Origin: Reyranella sp.
GTDB lineage: Bacteria; Pseudomonadota; Alphaproteobacteria; Reyranellales; Reyranellaceae
Length of the DNA stretch: 64,000 nt
Assembly: GCF_017305915.1 (NCBI RefSeq)
Contig: NZ_JAFKJN010000010.1
Location: 124,001 to 188,000 of the forward strand
Direction: 5' to 3'
Numbering within the stretch: position 1 is the first letter of the stretch; every line of letters starts with the position of its first letter. Below the pieces are notes generated by a model. The model ran no database searches. It was not told the DNA's origin and saw only the letters and a program-made list of their open reading frames with translations. This document shows, piece after piece, positions 51,098-60,552 of the stretch. The position numbers and the translations under genes are program-made.

Positions 51098-51346
51098 TCA
51101 GGGATCGTATCCGAATAGCTTGAGCAACTCGGGTGGCAGAGGCGCGTCGAAATCGTCCGCCATGTACGTCAGGCCCAGCGAATTCGAGGGCTTTCGGGCT
51201 TGCATCTTTTTCGCAGCCGGCACGGGCACGAGCTTGGCGCGCGGCTTGCCGTGCTTGGCAATGACGATCTCCTCGCCCGAGGCAGCACGCTCCACCAGCG
51301 ACGAGAGCTGGTCTTTGGCTTCGGAAAGGTTGAAAACCTTGGTCAT
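51098..51346 (-). CDS. Phd/YefM-family antitoxin
   Basis: Antitoxin of 82 residues. The N-terminal Phd/YefM DNA-binding fold (about 1-45) has NLSEAKDQLSSLVERAASGEEIVIAKHGKPRAKLVP, key residues Asn6, Lys10, Leu13, Gly38; the acidic, disordered tail (about 55-82, ADDFDAPLPPELLKLFG) would block the toxin. ATG 51346 directly follows a palindromic operator. It is coupled to the PIN toxin by a 1-bp gap. Confidence 0.9.
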   Translation of the reverse strand: MTKVFNLSEAKDQLSSLVERAASGEEIVIAKHGKPRAKLVPVPAAKKMQARKPSNSLGLTYMADDFDAPLPPELLKLFGYDP

Positions 51347-51347
51347 G

Positions 51348-51398
51348 AAAATCTGGCCAACTTGGCCAGATTTTACGACCCTGCGCCCCAACGGTCAA
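51348..51398 (-). promoter_or_regulatory. Autoregulated promoter and palindromic operator of the toxin-antitoxin pair
   Basis: On the minus strand TTGACC (51398-51393) and TAAAAT (51375-51370) are spaced 17 bp. A perfect palindrome AAAATCTGGCCA-ACT-TGGCCAGATTTT (51348-51374) overlaps the -10 box and ends 1 bp before the antitoxin ATG. The -35 overlaps the sdhB stop codon. The leader would be about 16 nt without a clear ribosome binding site. Confidence 0.85.
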
Positions 51399-52174
51399 AT
51401 CGTCCGCTCGACCAGCATCTTCTTGATCTCGGCGATCGCCTTCGCCGGGTTCAGGCTCTTCGGGCAGGTCTTGGTGCAGTTCATGATGGTGTGGCAGCGA
51501 TAGAGCCGGAACGGGTCCTCGAGATTGTCGAGGCGCTCGCCCTTGGCCTCGTCGCGGCTGTCGGCCAGCCAGCGATAGGCCTGCAGCAGGATCGCCGGGC
51601 CGAGATAGCGCTCGCCCTGCCACCAGTAGCTGGGGCACGAGGTCGAGCAGCAGAAGCAGAGGATGCACTCCCACAGGCCGTCGAGCTTGGCGCGCTCTTC
51701 CGGCGACTGGATGCGCTCGCGGGTCGGCGGCTGGGTGGTCGACTTCAGCCACGGCTCGATCGAGGCGAGCTGCGCGTACGGCACGGTCAGGTCGGGCACC
51801 AGGTCCTTGACCACCGGCATGTGCGGCAGCGGGTAGACCTTGATGTCGCCCTTAACGTCCGAGATGTATTTGGTGCAGGCCAGCGTGTTGGTGCCGTCGA
51901 TGTTCATCGCGCACGAGCCGCACACGCCCTCGCGGCAGGAACGGCGGAAGGTCAGCGAGCTGTCGGTCTCGTTCTTGATCTTGATCAGCGCGTCCAGGAT
52001 CATCGGGCCGCAGGTGTCGAGGTCGACCTCGTAGGTGTCGATCCGCGGGTTCTTCCCGTCTTCCGGCGTCCAGCGGTAGACCTTGAAGTTCTTGATGTTC
52101 TTGGCGCCGGTCGGCGCCTTGTAGGTCTCGCCGACGCCGACCTTGGAGTTGGCGGGGAGGGTGAACTCGGCCAT
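51395..52174 (-). CDS. sdhB: Succinate dehydrogenase iron-sulfur subunit
   Basis: Electron-transfer subunit of complex II, 259 residues. It carries the [2Fe-2S] cluster ligands in [10 protein letters not shown]...ACTK (about 74-97), and the [4Fe-4S] and [3Fe-4S] ligands in [12 protein letters not shown] and [13 protein letters not shown] (about 165-230). It takes electrons from SdhA to the quinone site formed with SdhC and SdhD. It follows sdhA by 10 bp. Confidence 0.97.
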   Translation of the reverse strand: MAEFTLPANSKVGVGETYKAPTGAKNIKNFKVYRWTPEDGKNPRIDTYEVDLDTCGPMILDALIKIKNETDSSLTFRRSCREGVCGSCAMNIDGTNTLACTKYISDVKGDIKVYPLPHMPVVKDLVPDLTVPYAQLASIEPWLKSTTQPPTRERIQSPEERAKLDGLWECILCFCCSTSCPSYWWQGERYLGPAILLQAYRWLADSRDEAKGERLDNLEDPFRLYRCHTIMNCTKTCPKSLNPAKAIAEIKKMLVERTI

Positions 52175-52184
52175 CGATCGTTCC

Positions 52185-54029
52185 TTAGTACACGCGAGCC
52201 TTGGGCGGGAACGACTGCACGTCGTTGCTCATCGGCTGGAGGTTGACCGGCCGGTAGTCGATGCGGGTCTTGCCCGTCGCCTCGTCGACCCACACCGCGG
52301 TGTGCTTCAGCCAGTTCTTGTCGTCGCGCTCCGGGAAGTCCTCGTGCGCGTGCGCGCCGCGGCTCTCGTGGCGGTTGGCGGCCGAGTAGATCGTGCCCAT
52401 CGCCTGCATGATCAGGTTCTCGAACTCCAGGGTCTCCATCAGGTCGGAGTTCCAGATCATCGAGCGGTCCTTGACCCGGATGTCGGACTTGCCGGCATAG
52501 ACCTTGTCCATGTTGGCGCAGCCTTCGGCCAGGCTCTTGGTGGTGCGGAACACCGCGCAATCGTTCTGCATGGTCTTCTGCATCAGGGCGCGCAGCTCGG
52601 CGGTCGGCGTGCCGCCGTTGGCGTTGCGCGCCTTGTCGAGGCGGGCGATCGCCTCCTCGCCGGCGTTGCGCATGTCCTTATGCGTCTCGCCGGGCTTCAT
52701 CTGCTGCTCGACCCGGTTGGCGGCGGAGCGGCCGAACACCACCAGCTCGAGCAGCGAGTTGGAGCCCAGGCGATTGGCGCCGTGCACGCCGATCGAGGCG
52801 GCCTCGCCCAGCGCCATCAGGCCCGGCACGGCGTGATACGGATCGCCGTCCTTCACCGTCATGACCTCGCAGTGATAGTTCGCCGGGATGCCGCCCATGT
52901 TGTAGTGGCAGGTCGGCAGGATCGGGATCGGCTGGCGCGTGACGTCGACGCCGGCGAAGATGCGCGCGGTCTCGGCGATGCCCGGCAGGCGCTCGTGGAT
53001 GACCTTCGGGTCGAGATGCTCGACGTGCAGCTCGATGTAGTCCTTGTTCGGGCCGCAGCCACGGCCTTCTCGGATCTCGATGGTCATCGAGCGGCTGACG
53101 ACGTCGCGCGAGGCGAGGTCCTTGGCCGACGGCGCATAGCGCTCCATGAAGCGCTCGCCGCTGGCGTTGGTGACGTAGCCGCCCTCGCCGCGCACGCCCT
53201 CGGTGATCAGGCAGCCCGCGCCGTAGATGCCGGTCGGATGGAACTGGATGAATTCGAGGTCCTGCAATGGCAGCCCGGCACGCAGCGCCATGGCGCCGCC
53301 GTCGCCGGTGCACGTGTGGGCGGAGGTCGCGGTCTGGTAGACGCGGCCGTAGCCGCCGGTCGCCAGCACCGTGCGATGGGCGCGGAAGCGATGGATGGTG
53401 CCGTCGTCGAGGTTCCAGGCCATCACGCCGCGGCACACGCCCTCGTCCATGATCAGGTCGAGCGCAAAGTACTCGATGAAGAACTCGGCGTGGTTCCGGA
53501 GCGACTGCTGGTAGAGCGTATGCAGGATGGCATGGCCGGTGCGGTCGGCGGCGGCGCAGGTGCGCTGGGCGATGCCCTTGCCGTACTCGGTGGTCATGCC
53601 GCCGAACGGGCGCTGGTAGATCTTGCCCTCGGGCGTGCGGCTGAACGGCACGCCGAAATGCTCGAGCTCGATGATCGCCGGGATGCCGTCGCGGCACATG
53701 TATTCGATCGAGTCCTGGTCGCCCAGCCAGTCGGAACCCTTGACCGTGTCGTACATGTGCCAGCGCCAGTCGTCGGGGCCCATGTTGCCGAGCGCCGCCG
53801 AGATGCCGCCCTGCGCCGCCACGGTGTGGCTGCGGGTCGGGAACACCTTGGTGATGCAGGCGGTCTTGTAGCCCTTGTGCGCCATGCCGAAGGTCGCACG
53901 CAGGCCCGACCCGCCGGCGCCGACCACCACCACGTCGTACTCGTGATCGATGATGGTGTAGGCGCGGCCACCGATGGTGTAGGTGCCGGGCGCCGACCCG
54001 TTGCTCTTGCCGTTGCCGCCGTCGGGCAT
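52185..54029 (-). CDS. sdhA: Succinate dehydrogenase flavoprotein subunit
   Basis: Catalytic subunit of complex II, 614 residues, oxidising succinate to fumarate. It has a Rossmann motif [13 protein letters not shown] near 32-44, the covalent FAD histidine in SHTVAAQGG near 65-73, and the substrate-binding HPTGI and NRLGSN motifs. The start is ATG 54029, 2 bp after the sdhD stop. An N-terminal extension of about 25 residues (Gly/Asn-rich) is slightly longer than usual. Confidence 0.97.
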   Translation of the reverse strand: MPDGGNGKSNGSAPGTYTIGGRAYTIIDHEYDVVVVGAGGSGLRATFGMAHKGYKTACITKVFPTRSHTVAAQGGISAALGNMGPDDWRWHMYDTVKGSDWLGDQDSIEYMCRDGIPAIIELEHFGVPFSRTPEGKIYQRPFGGMTTEYGKGIAQRTCAAADRTGHAILHTLYQQSLRNHAEFFIEYFALDLIMDEGVCRGVMAWNLDDGTIHRFRAHRTVLATGGYGRVYQTATSAHTCTGDGGAMALRAGLPLQDLEFIQFHPTGIYGAGCLITEGVRGEGGYVTNASGERFMERYAPSAKDLASRDVVSRSMTIEIREGRGCGPNKDYIELHVEHLDPKVIHERLPGIAETARIFAGVDVTRQPIPILPTCHYNMGGIPANYHCEVMTVKDGDPYHAVPGLMALGEAASIGVHGANRLGSNSLLELVVFGRSAANRVEQQMKPGETHKDMRNAGEEAIARLDKARNANGGTPTAELRALMQKTMQNDCAVFRTTKSLAEGCANMDKVYAGKSDIRVKDRSMIWNSDLMETLEFENLIMQAMGTIYSAANRHESRGAHAHEDFPERDDKNWLKHTAVWVDEATGKTRIDYRPVNLQPMSNDVQSFPPKARVY

Positions 54030-54031
54030 GT

Positions 54032-54412
54032 CTAGCCTCCGAGACCGATACGCAGGACCGCCACGATGGCGCCGAGGCCAAAGAGCGCTGCGAGAAACTT
54101 GGTGAGCACGATCAGCACGACCCTGAGCGCGCCCTCGGTGTAGTCCTCCCACACCACCTGCAAGCCGAGCTGGCCGTGATGCAGGCCGACGCCGACCGTG
54201 AGGATCAGCAGCACCATCACCAGCGGCGAGCCGATCCAGGCGCGCACGACCGGATAGTCGGCGCCGCTCAGCATCACCAGCGAGATGGCGAACCACACGA
54301 CGAGCGGGATCAGCGCGATGGCCGTCAGCCGCTGGATCCACCAGTGATGTAGGCCGTCTTTGGCCGAACCCAAGCCTCGGGCGCGGGCGAGAGGCGTCCT
54401 GCGATCGGTCAT
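54032..54412 (-). CDS. sdhD: Succinate dehydrogenase membrane anchor subunit D
   Basis: Membrane subunit of 126 residues with three helices. [15 protein letters not shown] near 77-91 holds the haem His and the Asp-Tyr pair of the quinone site. It begins 11 bp after sdhC and ends just before sdhA. Confidence 0.95.
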   Translation of the reverse strand: MTDRRTPLARARGLGSAKDGLHHWWIQRLTAIALIPLVVWFAISLVMLSGADYPVVRAWIGSPLVMVLLILTVGVGLHHGQLGLQVVWEDYTEGALRVVLIVLTKFLAALFGLGAIVAVLRIGLGG

Positions 54413-54423
54413 GTCGGCCTCCT

Positions 54424-54822
54424 TCAGATCAGCCGGAGGCCGACGATCCAGGACAGGACCGTGGCGATCAGGGAGACCGCAACGACGATCCAGCCGCTGC
54501 GATAGGCGTCCTTGAGCGCAAAGCCGTAGCCGGCGTCCCAGAACAGGTGCCGGATGCCGTTGCACAGATGGAAGAAAGCGCTGAACAGCCAGCCGCCCAG
54601 CACGAAGCGGCCGAGGATCGAGGTGTTGAAGCCCTGGAAGCTGGCATAGGCCTGCGGGCTTGCCGCCGCGCACATCACCCAGACCGCGAGGTAAAGGGCC
54701 CCGACCGCCAGCGCGATGCCGGTCGCACGATGCAGGATCGACAGCATCGAGGTGAGTTGCGGCTTGTAGATCTGGAGATGCGGAGAAAGCGGCCGATGGA
54801 CCGGCCGGTTGGCGACGCTCAT
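54424..54822 (-). CDS. sdhC: Succinate dehydrogenase cytochrome b556 subunit
   Basis: Membrane subunit of 132 residues with three helices. [26 protein letters not shown] near 10-35 is the family signature (key residues Ser27, Arg31 near the quinone site by homology) and [12 protein letters not shown] near 85-96 carries the haem His. It is the first gene of the sdhCDAB run, with AGAGGA 9 bp before the ATG. Confidence 0.96.
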   Translation of the reverse strand: MSVANRPVHRPLSPHLQIYKPQLTSMLSILHRATGIALAVGALYLAVWVMCAAASPQAYASFQGFNTSILGRFVLGGWLFSAFFHLCNGIRHLFWDAGYGFALKDAYRSGWIVVAVSLIATVLSWIVGLRLI

Positions 54823-54850
54823 TTGCGTTAAGTCCTCTATCTGCAAAGCG

Positions 54851-54878
54851 TTTTTACGCCCCTGCCCCTCCAAGTCAA
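54851..54878 (-). promoter_or_regulatory. Putative sdhC promoter
   Basis: TTGACT (54878-54873) and TAAAAA (54856-54851) on the minus strand are spaced 16 bp. The -35 overlaps the stop codon of the MaoC gene. It would let sdhCDAB be expressed apart from mcl-mcd. Confidence 0.45.
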
Positions 54879-55939
54879 CGACGCGGCATCAGCAGCCAGT
54901 AGTCGAGGTCGAGCACGACCGCGGGATGGTATTTGCCGTCCGCGCCCTTGCCCGGAAAGTCGCTGCACGGATGATCTTTCGCGGCAATGGTTCTCACGCG
55001 CAGGGCGCCGATATCGGACCGCCCGGGCAAGGAAGCCTTCTCCAGGATTTCCGACCAGGCGTAGATCGTGTCGCCGCCGAAGGTCGGGCCGACATGGCTG
55101 CCGCCGTTGATGGCCGCCACGCGGAATCCGTTGGCCAGGCCGTTGAACGACAGCGCCCGCGCCAGCGAAATCACATGCCCGCCATACGCCAGCCGTCGGC
55201 CGAACCGCGTGCTCTTGCCGGCATGGGCGTCGAAATGGACGCGCGCGGTGTTCTGGTAGAGCCGCGTCGAGAACATGTGGTCGGAGTCCTCGAGGGTGAT
55301 GCCGCTCACATGGTCGATCTTCTCGCCCGCTTCGTAGTCTTCCCAGCGATGCGGCGAGCCCGCAGCCTCGTCGTCGTAGCTCAGCATCGACATGGACGGC
55401 ACGATCAGGTCGGCCGGCGCGACCGATGGCGCGGGCTTCGGCACCACCGGCGCGCCGACCTCCGCCGCGTGATCGCGTTTGTGCACCATCACCCAGCGAA
55501 CGTAGTCGAGCACCATCTCGGCGCGCTGGTTGACGCCGGTCGAGCGCACCCAGACCACGCCGCTCTGCTTGTTGGAATTCTCGCGCAGGCCCAGCACTTT
55601 CGACGACACCGACAGCGTGTCGCCGGGAAACACCGGCACGCCCCAGCGGAACTCGGCGTAGCCGAGATTGGCGACGGCATTGACCGAGATGTCCGACACC
55701 GTCTTGCCGATCACGACGTGGAACACCGCCATGTCGTCGAGCGGCGCCCGCGGCAGGCCGAGCGCCTGCGCGAACACATCCGACGAGTTGATGGCGAAGC
55801 GCGAGCCGTACAGACCGATGTTCAGCGCCGCATCGGCTTCGGTGAGCGTGCGTGGTGTGGCGTGGCGGAACGCCTGGCCGACCGTGAAGTCCTCGAAGAA
55901 GTTGCCGGTCTCGGTCTTGGACTTGCGTTCTTTGCTCAT
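54875..55939 (-). CDS. mcd: MaoC-family dehydratase, probable mesaconyl-CoA hydratase
   Basis: Double hot-dog hydratase of 354 residues. The N-terminal hot dog (about 10-165) starts FFEDFTVGQAFRH, and the second (about 200-345) has the hydratase motif region with DSDHMFSTRLYQNTARVHFDA, key residues Asp and His. It matches beta-methylmalyl-CoA dehydratase of the ethylmalonyl-CoA pathway. It overlaps the CitE-like lyase upstream by ATGA, and that pairing supports the call, though other MaoC substrates are possible. Confidence 0.82.
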   Translation of the reverse strand: MSKERKSKTETGNFFEDFTVGQAFRHATPRTLTEADAALNIGLYGSRFAINSSDVFAQALGLPRAPLDDMAVFHVVIGKTVSDISVNAVANLGYAEFRWGVPVFPGDTLSVSSKVLGLRENSNKQSGVVWVRSTGVNQRAEMVLDYVRWVMVHKRDHAAEVGAPVVPKPAPSVAPADLIVPSMSMLSYDDEAAGSPHRWEDYEAGEKIDHVSGITLEDSDHMFSTRLYQNTARVHFDAHAGKSTRFGRRLAYGGHVISLARALSFNGLANGFRVAAINGGSHVGPTFGGDTIYAWSEILEKASLPGRSDIGALRVRTIAAKDHPCSDFPGKGADGKYHPAVVLDLDYWLLMPRR

Positions 55940-56814
55940 CAGGCGGCCTGCAGTTCCTTGATGGCGGCGGCGAGCGCCAGCGCGCGCTCGGCCTGCTCGA
56001 CGTGAAGGTTCTCGATCATGCGGCCGTCGACCGTGACCACGCCCTTGCCCTCGGCCTGCGCCGCCTTGAACGCCGTCACGATCTTCCCGGCCGTCTCGAG
56101 CTCCGAAGAAGAGGGCGCGAAGATCTCGTTACAGGGCTCGATCTGGCCGGGATGGATCAGGGTCTTGCCGTCGAAGCCCATCTCGAGGCCTTGCTGGCAC
56201 ACCGCCCTGAACCCCTCGGTGTCCTGGAGGTCGTTGTAGACGCCGTCGAGGATGGTGAGGCCGTGCGCCCGCGCCGCCAGCATGCCGATGCCGAGCGCGG
56301 TGATCAGCGGCAGGCGCATCGGCGTATGGCGCGCGCGCATGTCCTTCACCAGGTCGTTGGTGCCCATGACGAACAGCTTGAGCCGCTTGTGCGCGGCGGC
56401 GATCTCCTCGGCGCGCAGGACGCCCATCGGCGTCTCCATCATCGCCCAGATCGCCATCGACTTGGGCGCGCCGGCCTGCTCGAGCAGCGCCACGATCGCC
56501 GCCACGTCGCCCGCGCTCTCGACCTTCGGCACCAGGATCGCATCGGCGCCGGAGCTGGCGATCGCCGCGACATCGGCCTTGCCCCACTGGGTGGTGAGCC
56601 CGTTGCAGCGGATCGCGATCTCGCGCTTGCCGTAGCTCTTGCTCTTGGCCGCTGCCACGACATTGGCGCGCGCCGCCTCCTTGGCGTCGGGCGCCACCGC
56701 ATCCTCGAGATCGAAGATCAGGGCGTCGGCCGGCAGGGTGCGCGCCTTCTCGAGCGCGCGCGTGTTGGCCCCCGGCATATAGAGCACGCTGCGGCGCGGG
56801 CGGACGTCAGGCAT
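55939..56814 (-). CDS. HpcH/HpaI-family CoA-ester lyase or thioesterase (CitE/Mcl-like)
   Basis: TIM-barrel protein of 291 residues. Mg-binding and catalytic landmarks are PRRSVLYMPGAN near 5-16, DLEDAVAPDAKEAAR near 36-50, VPKVESAGD near 94-102 and FDGKTLIHPGQI near 207-218. It fits malyl-CoA/beta-methylmalyl-CoA lyase or the related (3S)-malyl-CoA thioesterase of the ethylmalonyl-CoA route; its overlap with the MaoC gene fits this pathway. Which of the two activities it has is not decidable from sequence here. Confidence 0.82.
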   Translation of the reverse strand: MPDVRPRRSVLYMPGANTRALEKARTLPADALIFDLEDAVAPDAKEAARANVVAAAKSKSYGKREIAIRCNGLTTQWGKADVAAIASSGADAILVPKVESAGDVAAIVALLEQAGAPKSMAIWAMMETPMGVLRAEEIAAAHKRLKLFVMGTNDLVKDMRARHTPMRLPLITALGIGMLAARAHGLTILDGVYNDLQDTEGFRAVCQQGLEMGFDGKTLIHPGQIEPCNEIFAPSSSELETAGKIVTAFKAAQAEGKGVVTVDGRMIENLHVEQAERALALAAAIKELQAA

Positions 56815-56881
56815 GGCGGAACTCCCAAAAAACGCGGCGGACTATAATGACGGGCCCCCTTGTGGCAAGGTGGCCGCGGCC

Positions 56882-57733
56882 ATGCGCTTTCTCTCGCTTC
56901 AGAGCCATGTCGCCTACGGCTACGTCGGCAATCGGGCAGCAACCTTCCCCCTGCAACGATTGGGCCACGAGGTCTGGGCGGTAAACACGGTCGAATTCTC
57001 CAACCACACCGGCTACGGCGCCTGGAAGGGGCGTACCGCGTCGGCCGAACAAGTTGCCGACATCGTGCAGGGCATCGAGTCCCTGGGCATGCTGGCCAAA
57101 TGCGACGTCCTGCTGACCGGCTATGTCGGCGACGCCGCCCTGGGCGACGTCGTGCTCGACACCGTCCGCAAGGTCCGTGCGGCAAACCCCCGGGCAGTCT
57201 GGTGCTGCGATCCGGTGCTGGGCGACATCGACACCGGGATTTACGTGAAGCCCGGCATCGATGCCTTCTTCAAGGATCGCGCCCTGCCGCTCGCCGACCT
57301 GATCACGCCCAACCATTTCGAGCTCGAGCACCTGACCGGCCGCAAGATCGCGACCCTCGACGAGGCGGTTGCGGCGGCGCGCGACTTGCTGAAGGGGCCG
57401 CGGCTGGCGCTGGTGACCAGCTTCCTGCGCGGCGGCGCCGAGAGCGAACAGATCGAGATGCTGGCGGTGACGCCGGATGCAGCCTGGCGCATCGTCACGC
57501 CGTTGATTGCTTTCGAGATCATGCCCAACGGCACGGGAGACGCGGTGGCCGCCCTGTTCACGGCGCATTGGCTGGAAAGCGGCGACATCGGGTCGGCGCT
57601 GGGCAAGGCCGCGTCCTCGATCTGGGCCGTGCTGGAGGCGACGCGGGCGATGGGCGAGCGCGAACTGCAGCTCGTCGCCGCGCAGGACCGGCTGGTCTCG
57701 CCGCCGCGGCGCTTCACCGCCGAGAGGCTGTGA
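56882..57733 (+). CDS. pdxY: Pyridoxal kinase PdxY
   Basis: PfkB/ribokinase-type kinase of 283 residues that phosphorylates pyridoxal to PLP. It begins MRFLSLQSHVAYGYVGN, with the QSHVAYGYVGN substrate signature; GYGAWKG lies near 40-46 and the ATP/catalytic NGTGDAVAALF motif near 220-230, where the catalytic Asp replaces the usual GAGD by GTGD as in this kinase class. The ATG at 56882 gives standard length; an in-frame start further upstream is unlikely. Divergent from the CitE-like gene. Confidence 0.92.
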   Translation: MRFLSLQSHVAYGYVGNRAATFPLQRLGHEVWAVNTVEFSNHTGYGAWKGRTASAEQVADIVQGIESLGMLAKCDVLLTGYVGDAALGDVVLDTVRKVRAANPRAVWCCDPVLGDIDTGIYVKPGIDAFFKDRALPLADLITPNHFELEHLTGRKIATLDEAVAAARDLLKGPRLALVTSFLRGGAESEQIEMLAVTPDAAWRIVTPLIAFEIMPNGTGDAVAALFTAHWLESGDIGSALGKAASSIWAVLEATRAMGERELQLVAAQDRLVSPPRRFTAERL

Positions 57734-57737
57734 CCTC

Positions 57738-58433
57738 GTGCACGTGCCGGGCTTCGCCTTCAATCCGATCGTGCTCGCGATCGAGGGCGCCGTGATCGGC
57801 TTCCTGATCGCCGTGCCGGTCGGGCCGGCGGCGGCGCTGTGCATCCGCCGCTCGATCACGTTTGGCGCGGTCGCGGGCTATCTCACCGGCCTGGGCGCCG
57901 CGCTGGGCGATGCGGTGTTCGGCGCGGTCGCCGCCTTCGGCCTCAGCTTCGTGCAGGAATTCGTCGAGCTGCACGAGGCCTGGCTGCGCGGCATCGGCGG
58001 CCTGATCCTGATCGGCATGGGCTGGTCGACCATGCGCCATCGCCTGCCGACCATCGGCGACCCGGTGGCCGAGGACCGCGAGCACTTCATCGCGACCCAT
58101 TTCCACTTCGCCACGTCGAGCTTCTTCATCACGGTGTTCAACCCGCTGACCGTGATGGCCTTCGGCGCCGCGTTCGCCGGCCGCAACCTGGCGGGCGTCG
58201 GCGCCAGCCTGCCGGACGCCGCGATCCTGGTCGCCGGCGTGTTCGCCGGCGCCGTCGCCTGGTGGGCGATCGTCTGCACCGCCTCGGTGGCGCTGCGCCA
58301 GCACTTCACCGGCAAGGGCATCCTGTGGCTGAATCGGATCACCGGCGCCGTCATCCTGGCGTTCGGCGTGGTGGCGCTGATCTCGCTGCTGCCGCTGCCG
58401 TGGCGGCACTGGGCGAAGGCGCTGAACCTCTAG
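57738..58433 (+). CDS. LysE-family amino acid exporter
   Basis: Integral membrane protein of 231 residues with six helices. GFLIAVPVGPAAALCIRRSI near 18-37 is the conserved first-helix motif, and FNPLTVMAFGAAF near 134-146 starts the second half. It begins with GTG 57738, 4 bp after the pdxY stop, so it is co-transcribed; no ATG is available. Its 3' end overlaps the convergent nitroreductase gene by 4 bp. Substrate unknown. Confidence 0.84.
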   Translation: MHVPGFAFNPIVLAIEGAVIGFLIAVPVGPAAALCIRRSITFGAVAGYLTGLGAALGDAVFGAVAAFGLSFVQEFVELHEAWLRGIGGLILIGMGWSTMRHRLPTIGDPVAEDREHFIATHFHFATSSFFITVFNPLTVMAFGAAFAGRNLAGVGASLPDAAILVAGVFAGAVAWWAIVCTASVALRQHFTGKGILWLNRITGAVILAFGVVALISLLPLPWRHWAKALNL

Positions 58434-59020
58434 GCGAAGCTGCAGACGTCCTCGAAGCCGAGCCGCGGGTTCTGGTTGAACAGCTTCGAATGGTCGCCGT
58501 AGCCGATGTTGCACAGGAAGTTCGACTTGAAGCGGCCGTCCGGGAAGAAGGCCTGGTCGACGACAGCGTTGTTGAAGCCGCTCATGGCGCCGGCATCGAG
58601 GCCGACCGCGCGCACGGCGATGATGAAATAGGCGCCCTGCAGGGTGCCGTTGCGGAAGGCGGTGCGCAGCGCCACCTCCTCCTTGCCCTCGCCGATGTAG
58701 TTGTCCTTCGCCGCCAGATTGTGCGGGAAGGTCCGCGGCAGGTGCTCGTAGAACTGCGAATCGTAGGCAATGATCGCCGTCACCGGCGCCGCCATCGTCT
58801 TGTCCAGGTTACCGGGGCTGAGCGCCGGCTTCAGCTTCTCCTTGCCCTCCCCGGTGCGGACGAAAACGATCCGGCAAGGCTGCGAGTTCTGCGACGTCGG
58901 CCCGTATTTCATGATCTCGTGGATCTGCCGGAGCTGCTCCTCGTTGACCGGCTTGTCCTGGAAGACGTTGTGGGTGCGCGCGCCGCGCAGGATCGTGTCG
59001 AGCGATTTGGCGTCGATCAT
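58430..59020 (-). CDS. Nitroreductase family protein, RutE/malonic semialdehyde reductase-like
   Basis: FMN-dependent oxidoreductase of 196 residues, similar in size to RutE. It starts with FMN-binding ARTHNVFQDKPV near 14-25 and holds KYGPTSQNSQPCRIVFV near 38-54, a strong RutE-type signature. It could reduce malonic semialdehyde from pyrimidine or beta-alanine breakdown; no other rut genes are near, so a general nitroreductase role is also possible. Confidence 0.87.
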   Translation of the reverse strand: MIDAKSLDTILRGARTHNVFQDKPVNEEQLRQIHEIMKYGPTSQNSQPCRIVFVRTGEGKEKLKPALSPGNLDKTMAAPVTAIIAYDSQFYEHLPRTFPHNLAAKDNYIGEGKEEVALRTAFRNGTLQGAYFIIAVRAVGLDAGAMSGFNNAVVDQAFFPDGRFKSNFLCNIGYGDHSKLFNQNPRLGFEDVCSFA

Positions 59021-59076
59021 CGGTGTTTCCCCAAAATGTTGGGGCCACCGTATCCAAGCCTCTGCACGCGGTCGAG

Positions 59077-60531
59077 TTACGGCCGCGAAGTCTCGCCCTT
59101 CACCGCCTCGAGTGCGGTGCGCATCGAGGCGAACACCGAATCCCAGTCGCCCGCCCTGGTCTGGCGGAAGAAGCGCGTCGCCGGATACCAGGGCGCGCGC
59201 GTGCCGCCCAGCGACCAGCGCCAGTCGGCGGCCAGCGGCAGCAGCACCCAGGTCGGCAGGCCCATGGCGCCGCCGAGATGGGCGATCGGCGCATCGATCG
59301 AGATCAGCAGGTCGAGCTGCGACAGCGCCGTCGCCGCCTCGGCGAAATCGAAGATGCCGCGGCCGACATCGTGCAGCAGGCCGCCAGCCCCGAACTGCTG
59401 GATGTCGCGCTGATGGCTGCCGCCCTGCAGGCTGAAGATCAGCAGCTCGGGATCGCCGGCCAGCGCCAGGAACTGCTGGAACGGCGCCGAGCGCTGGCGG
59501 TCCTGCGGCTGGCCGGGCATCGCCGCCCAGTAGATGCCGATGCTGAGCTTCGCCTTGTCGAGGCGGCCCAGCCGGATGCGGCTCTCCTGCGGCGGCTTGA
59601 GGTACGGCGCCGCCTGGGCCGCGAAGTCGACGCGGCAGAGATGCGGCAGCGACACCAGCGAGGCATGGACGTCGAACGGCGGCAGCTTCTCGCCCTCGGC
59701 GACCGCCTGGTCGATGTAGCCGCTGCCGGCCAGCAGGTCCCTGAGCAGCGCCTGGCAGAGCACGATCACCGTCGCGCCGCGGCGCTTCAACTCGCGGGCG
59801 AAGCGCACGAACAGTAGCACGTCGCCCAGGCCCTGCTCGGGATAGAGCAGGATGCGCCGGCCCGCGATCTCGCCGCCGTCCCAGGCCGGCTGGCTGAACT
59901 CGACCTTGGGCGTCTCGGGCAGGCGCTTGCGTGCCTCGTAGGCGGCGAAGCCAACCTCGAGCTCGCCGCGCATCATCAGCGCGATCGCCAGCTCGGTGCG
60001 GGCGCGGCGGTTCTCGGGATTGAGCGCCAGCGCGCGGCCGAGACAGCCGACCGCCTCGTCGAGGCGGCCGAGATCGCGCAGGCAGAGCGCCAAGTTGAAG
60101 AAGCCCTCGCCGTAGTCGCGGTTGAGCGCGATCGACTGGAAGTGATGCTTCACCGCCTCGTCGAGCCGGCCGGCGGCGCGCAGCGCATTGCCGAGATTGG
60201 AATGCAGCGCCGGATTGTTGGCGTCGGACGCGAGCGACAGGCGGTGATGCGAGACCGAGGCCTCGAGCTTGCCGATCAGCCGCAGCGCCACGCCGAGATT
60301 GTTGTGCAGCTCGGCGTGATAGGGCCGGATCGCCAGCAGCCGCAGATAGGACGAGATCGCCTCGTCCAGCCGGCCGGCGCGATGGGCCTGCGCCGCCAGC
60401 CGCAACTGCTGCACGAAGCTGTCGGCCTCGCTGGCAAAGAGCGGAATGGGGTCCGACCGGGATTCCCGGCGCAGAGGACGGATCGACGGCCTGTCGTTCA
60501 CAGGCTCGGAGACTACATCAAAAATTTCCAC
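59077..60531 (-). CDS. TPR-repeat protein with glycosyltransferase-9-like C-terminal domain
   Basis: Protein of 484 residues. The N-terminal half (about 35-205) has four to five tetratricopeptide repeats, for example ISSYLRLLAIRPYHAELHNN and AVKHHFQSIALNRDYGEGFFNLALCLRDLG. The C-terminal half (about 220-475) resembles a GT-B fold of the GT9/heptosyltransferase class, with GLGDVLLFVRFARELKRRGA near 235-254 and DAPIAHLGGAMGLPTWVLLP near 425-444. It may glycosylate proteins or flagellar parts. Stand-alone gene between rutE-like and asd. Confidence 0.8.
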   Translation of the reverse strand: MEIFDVVSEPVNDRPSIRPLRRESRSDPIPLFASEADSFVQQLRLAAQAHRAGRLDEAISSYLRLLAIRPYHAELHNNLGVALRLIGKLEASVSHHRLSLASDANNPALHSNLGNALRAAGRLDEAVKHHFQSIALNRDYGEGFFNLALCLRDLGRLDEAVGCLGRALALNPENRRARTELAIALMMRGELEVGFAAYEARKRLPETPKVEFSQPAWDGGEIAGRRILLYPEQGLGDVLLFVRFARELKRRGATVIVLCQALLRDLLAGSGYIDQAVAEGEKLPPFDVHASLVSLPHLCRVDFAAQAAPYLKPPQESRIRLGRLDKAKLSIGIYWAAMPGQPQDRQRSAPFQQFLALAGDPELLIFSLQGGSHQRDIQQFGAGGLLHDVGRGIFDFAEAATALSQLDLLISIDAPIAHLGGAMGLPTWVLLPLAADWRWSLGGTRAPWYPATRFFRQTRAGDWDSVFASMRTALEAVKGETSRP

Positions 60532-60552
60532 TAAGCATCTGAAAACAAATAC

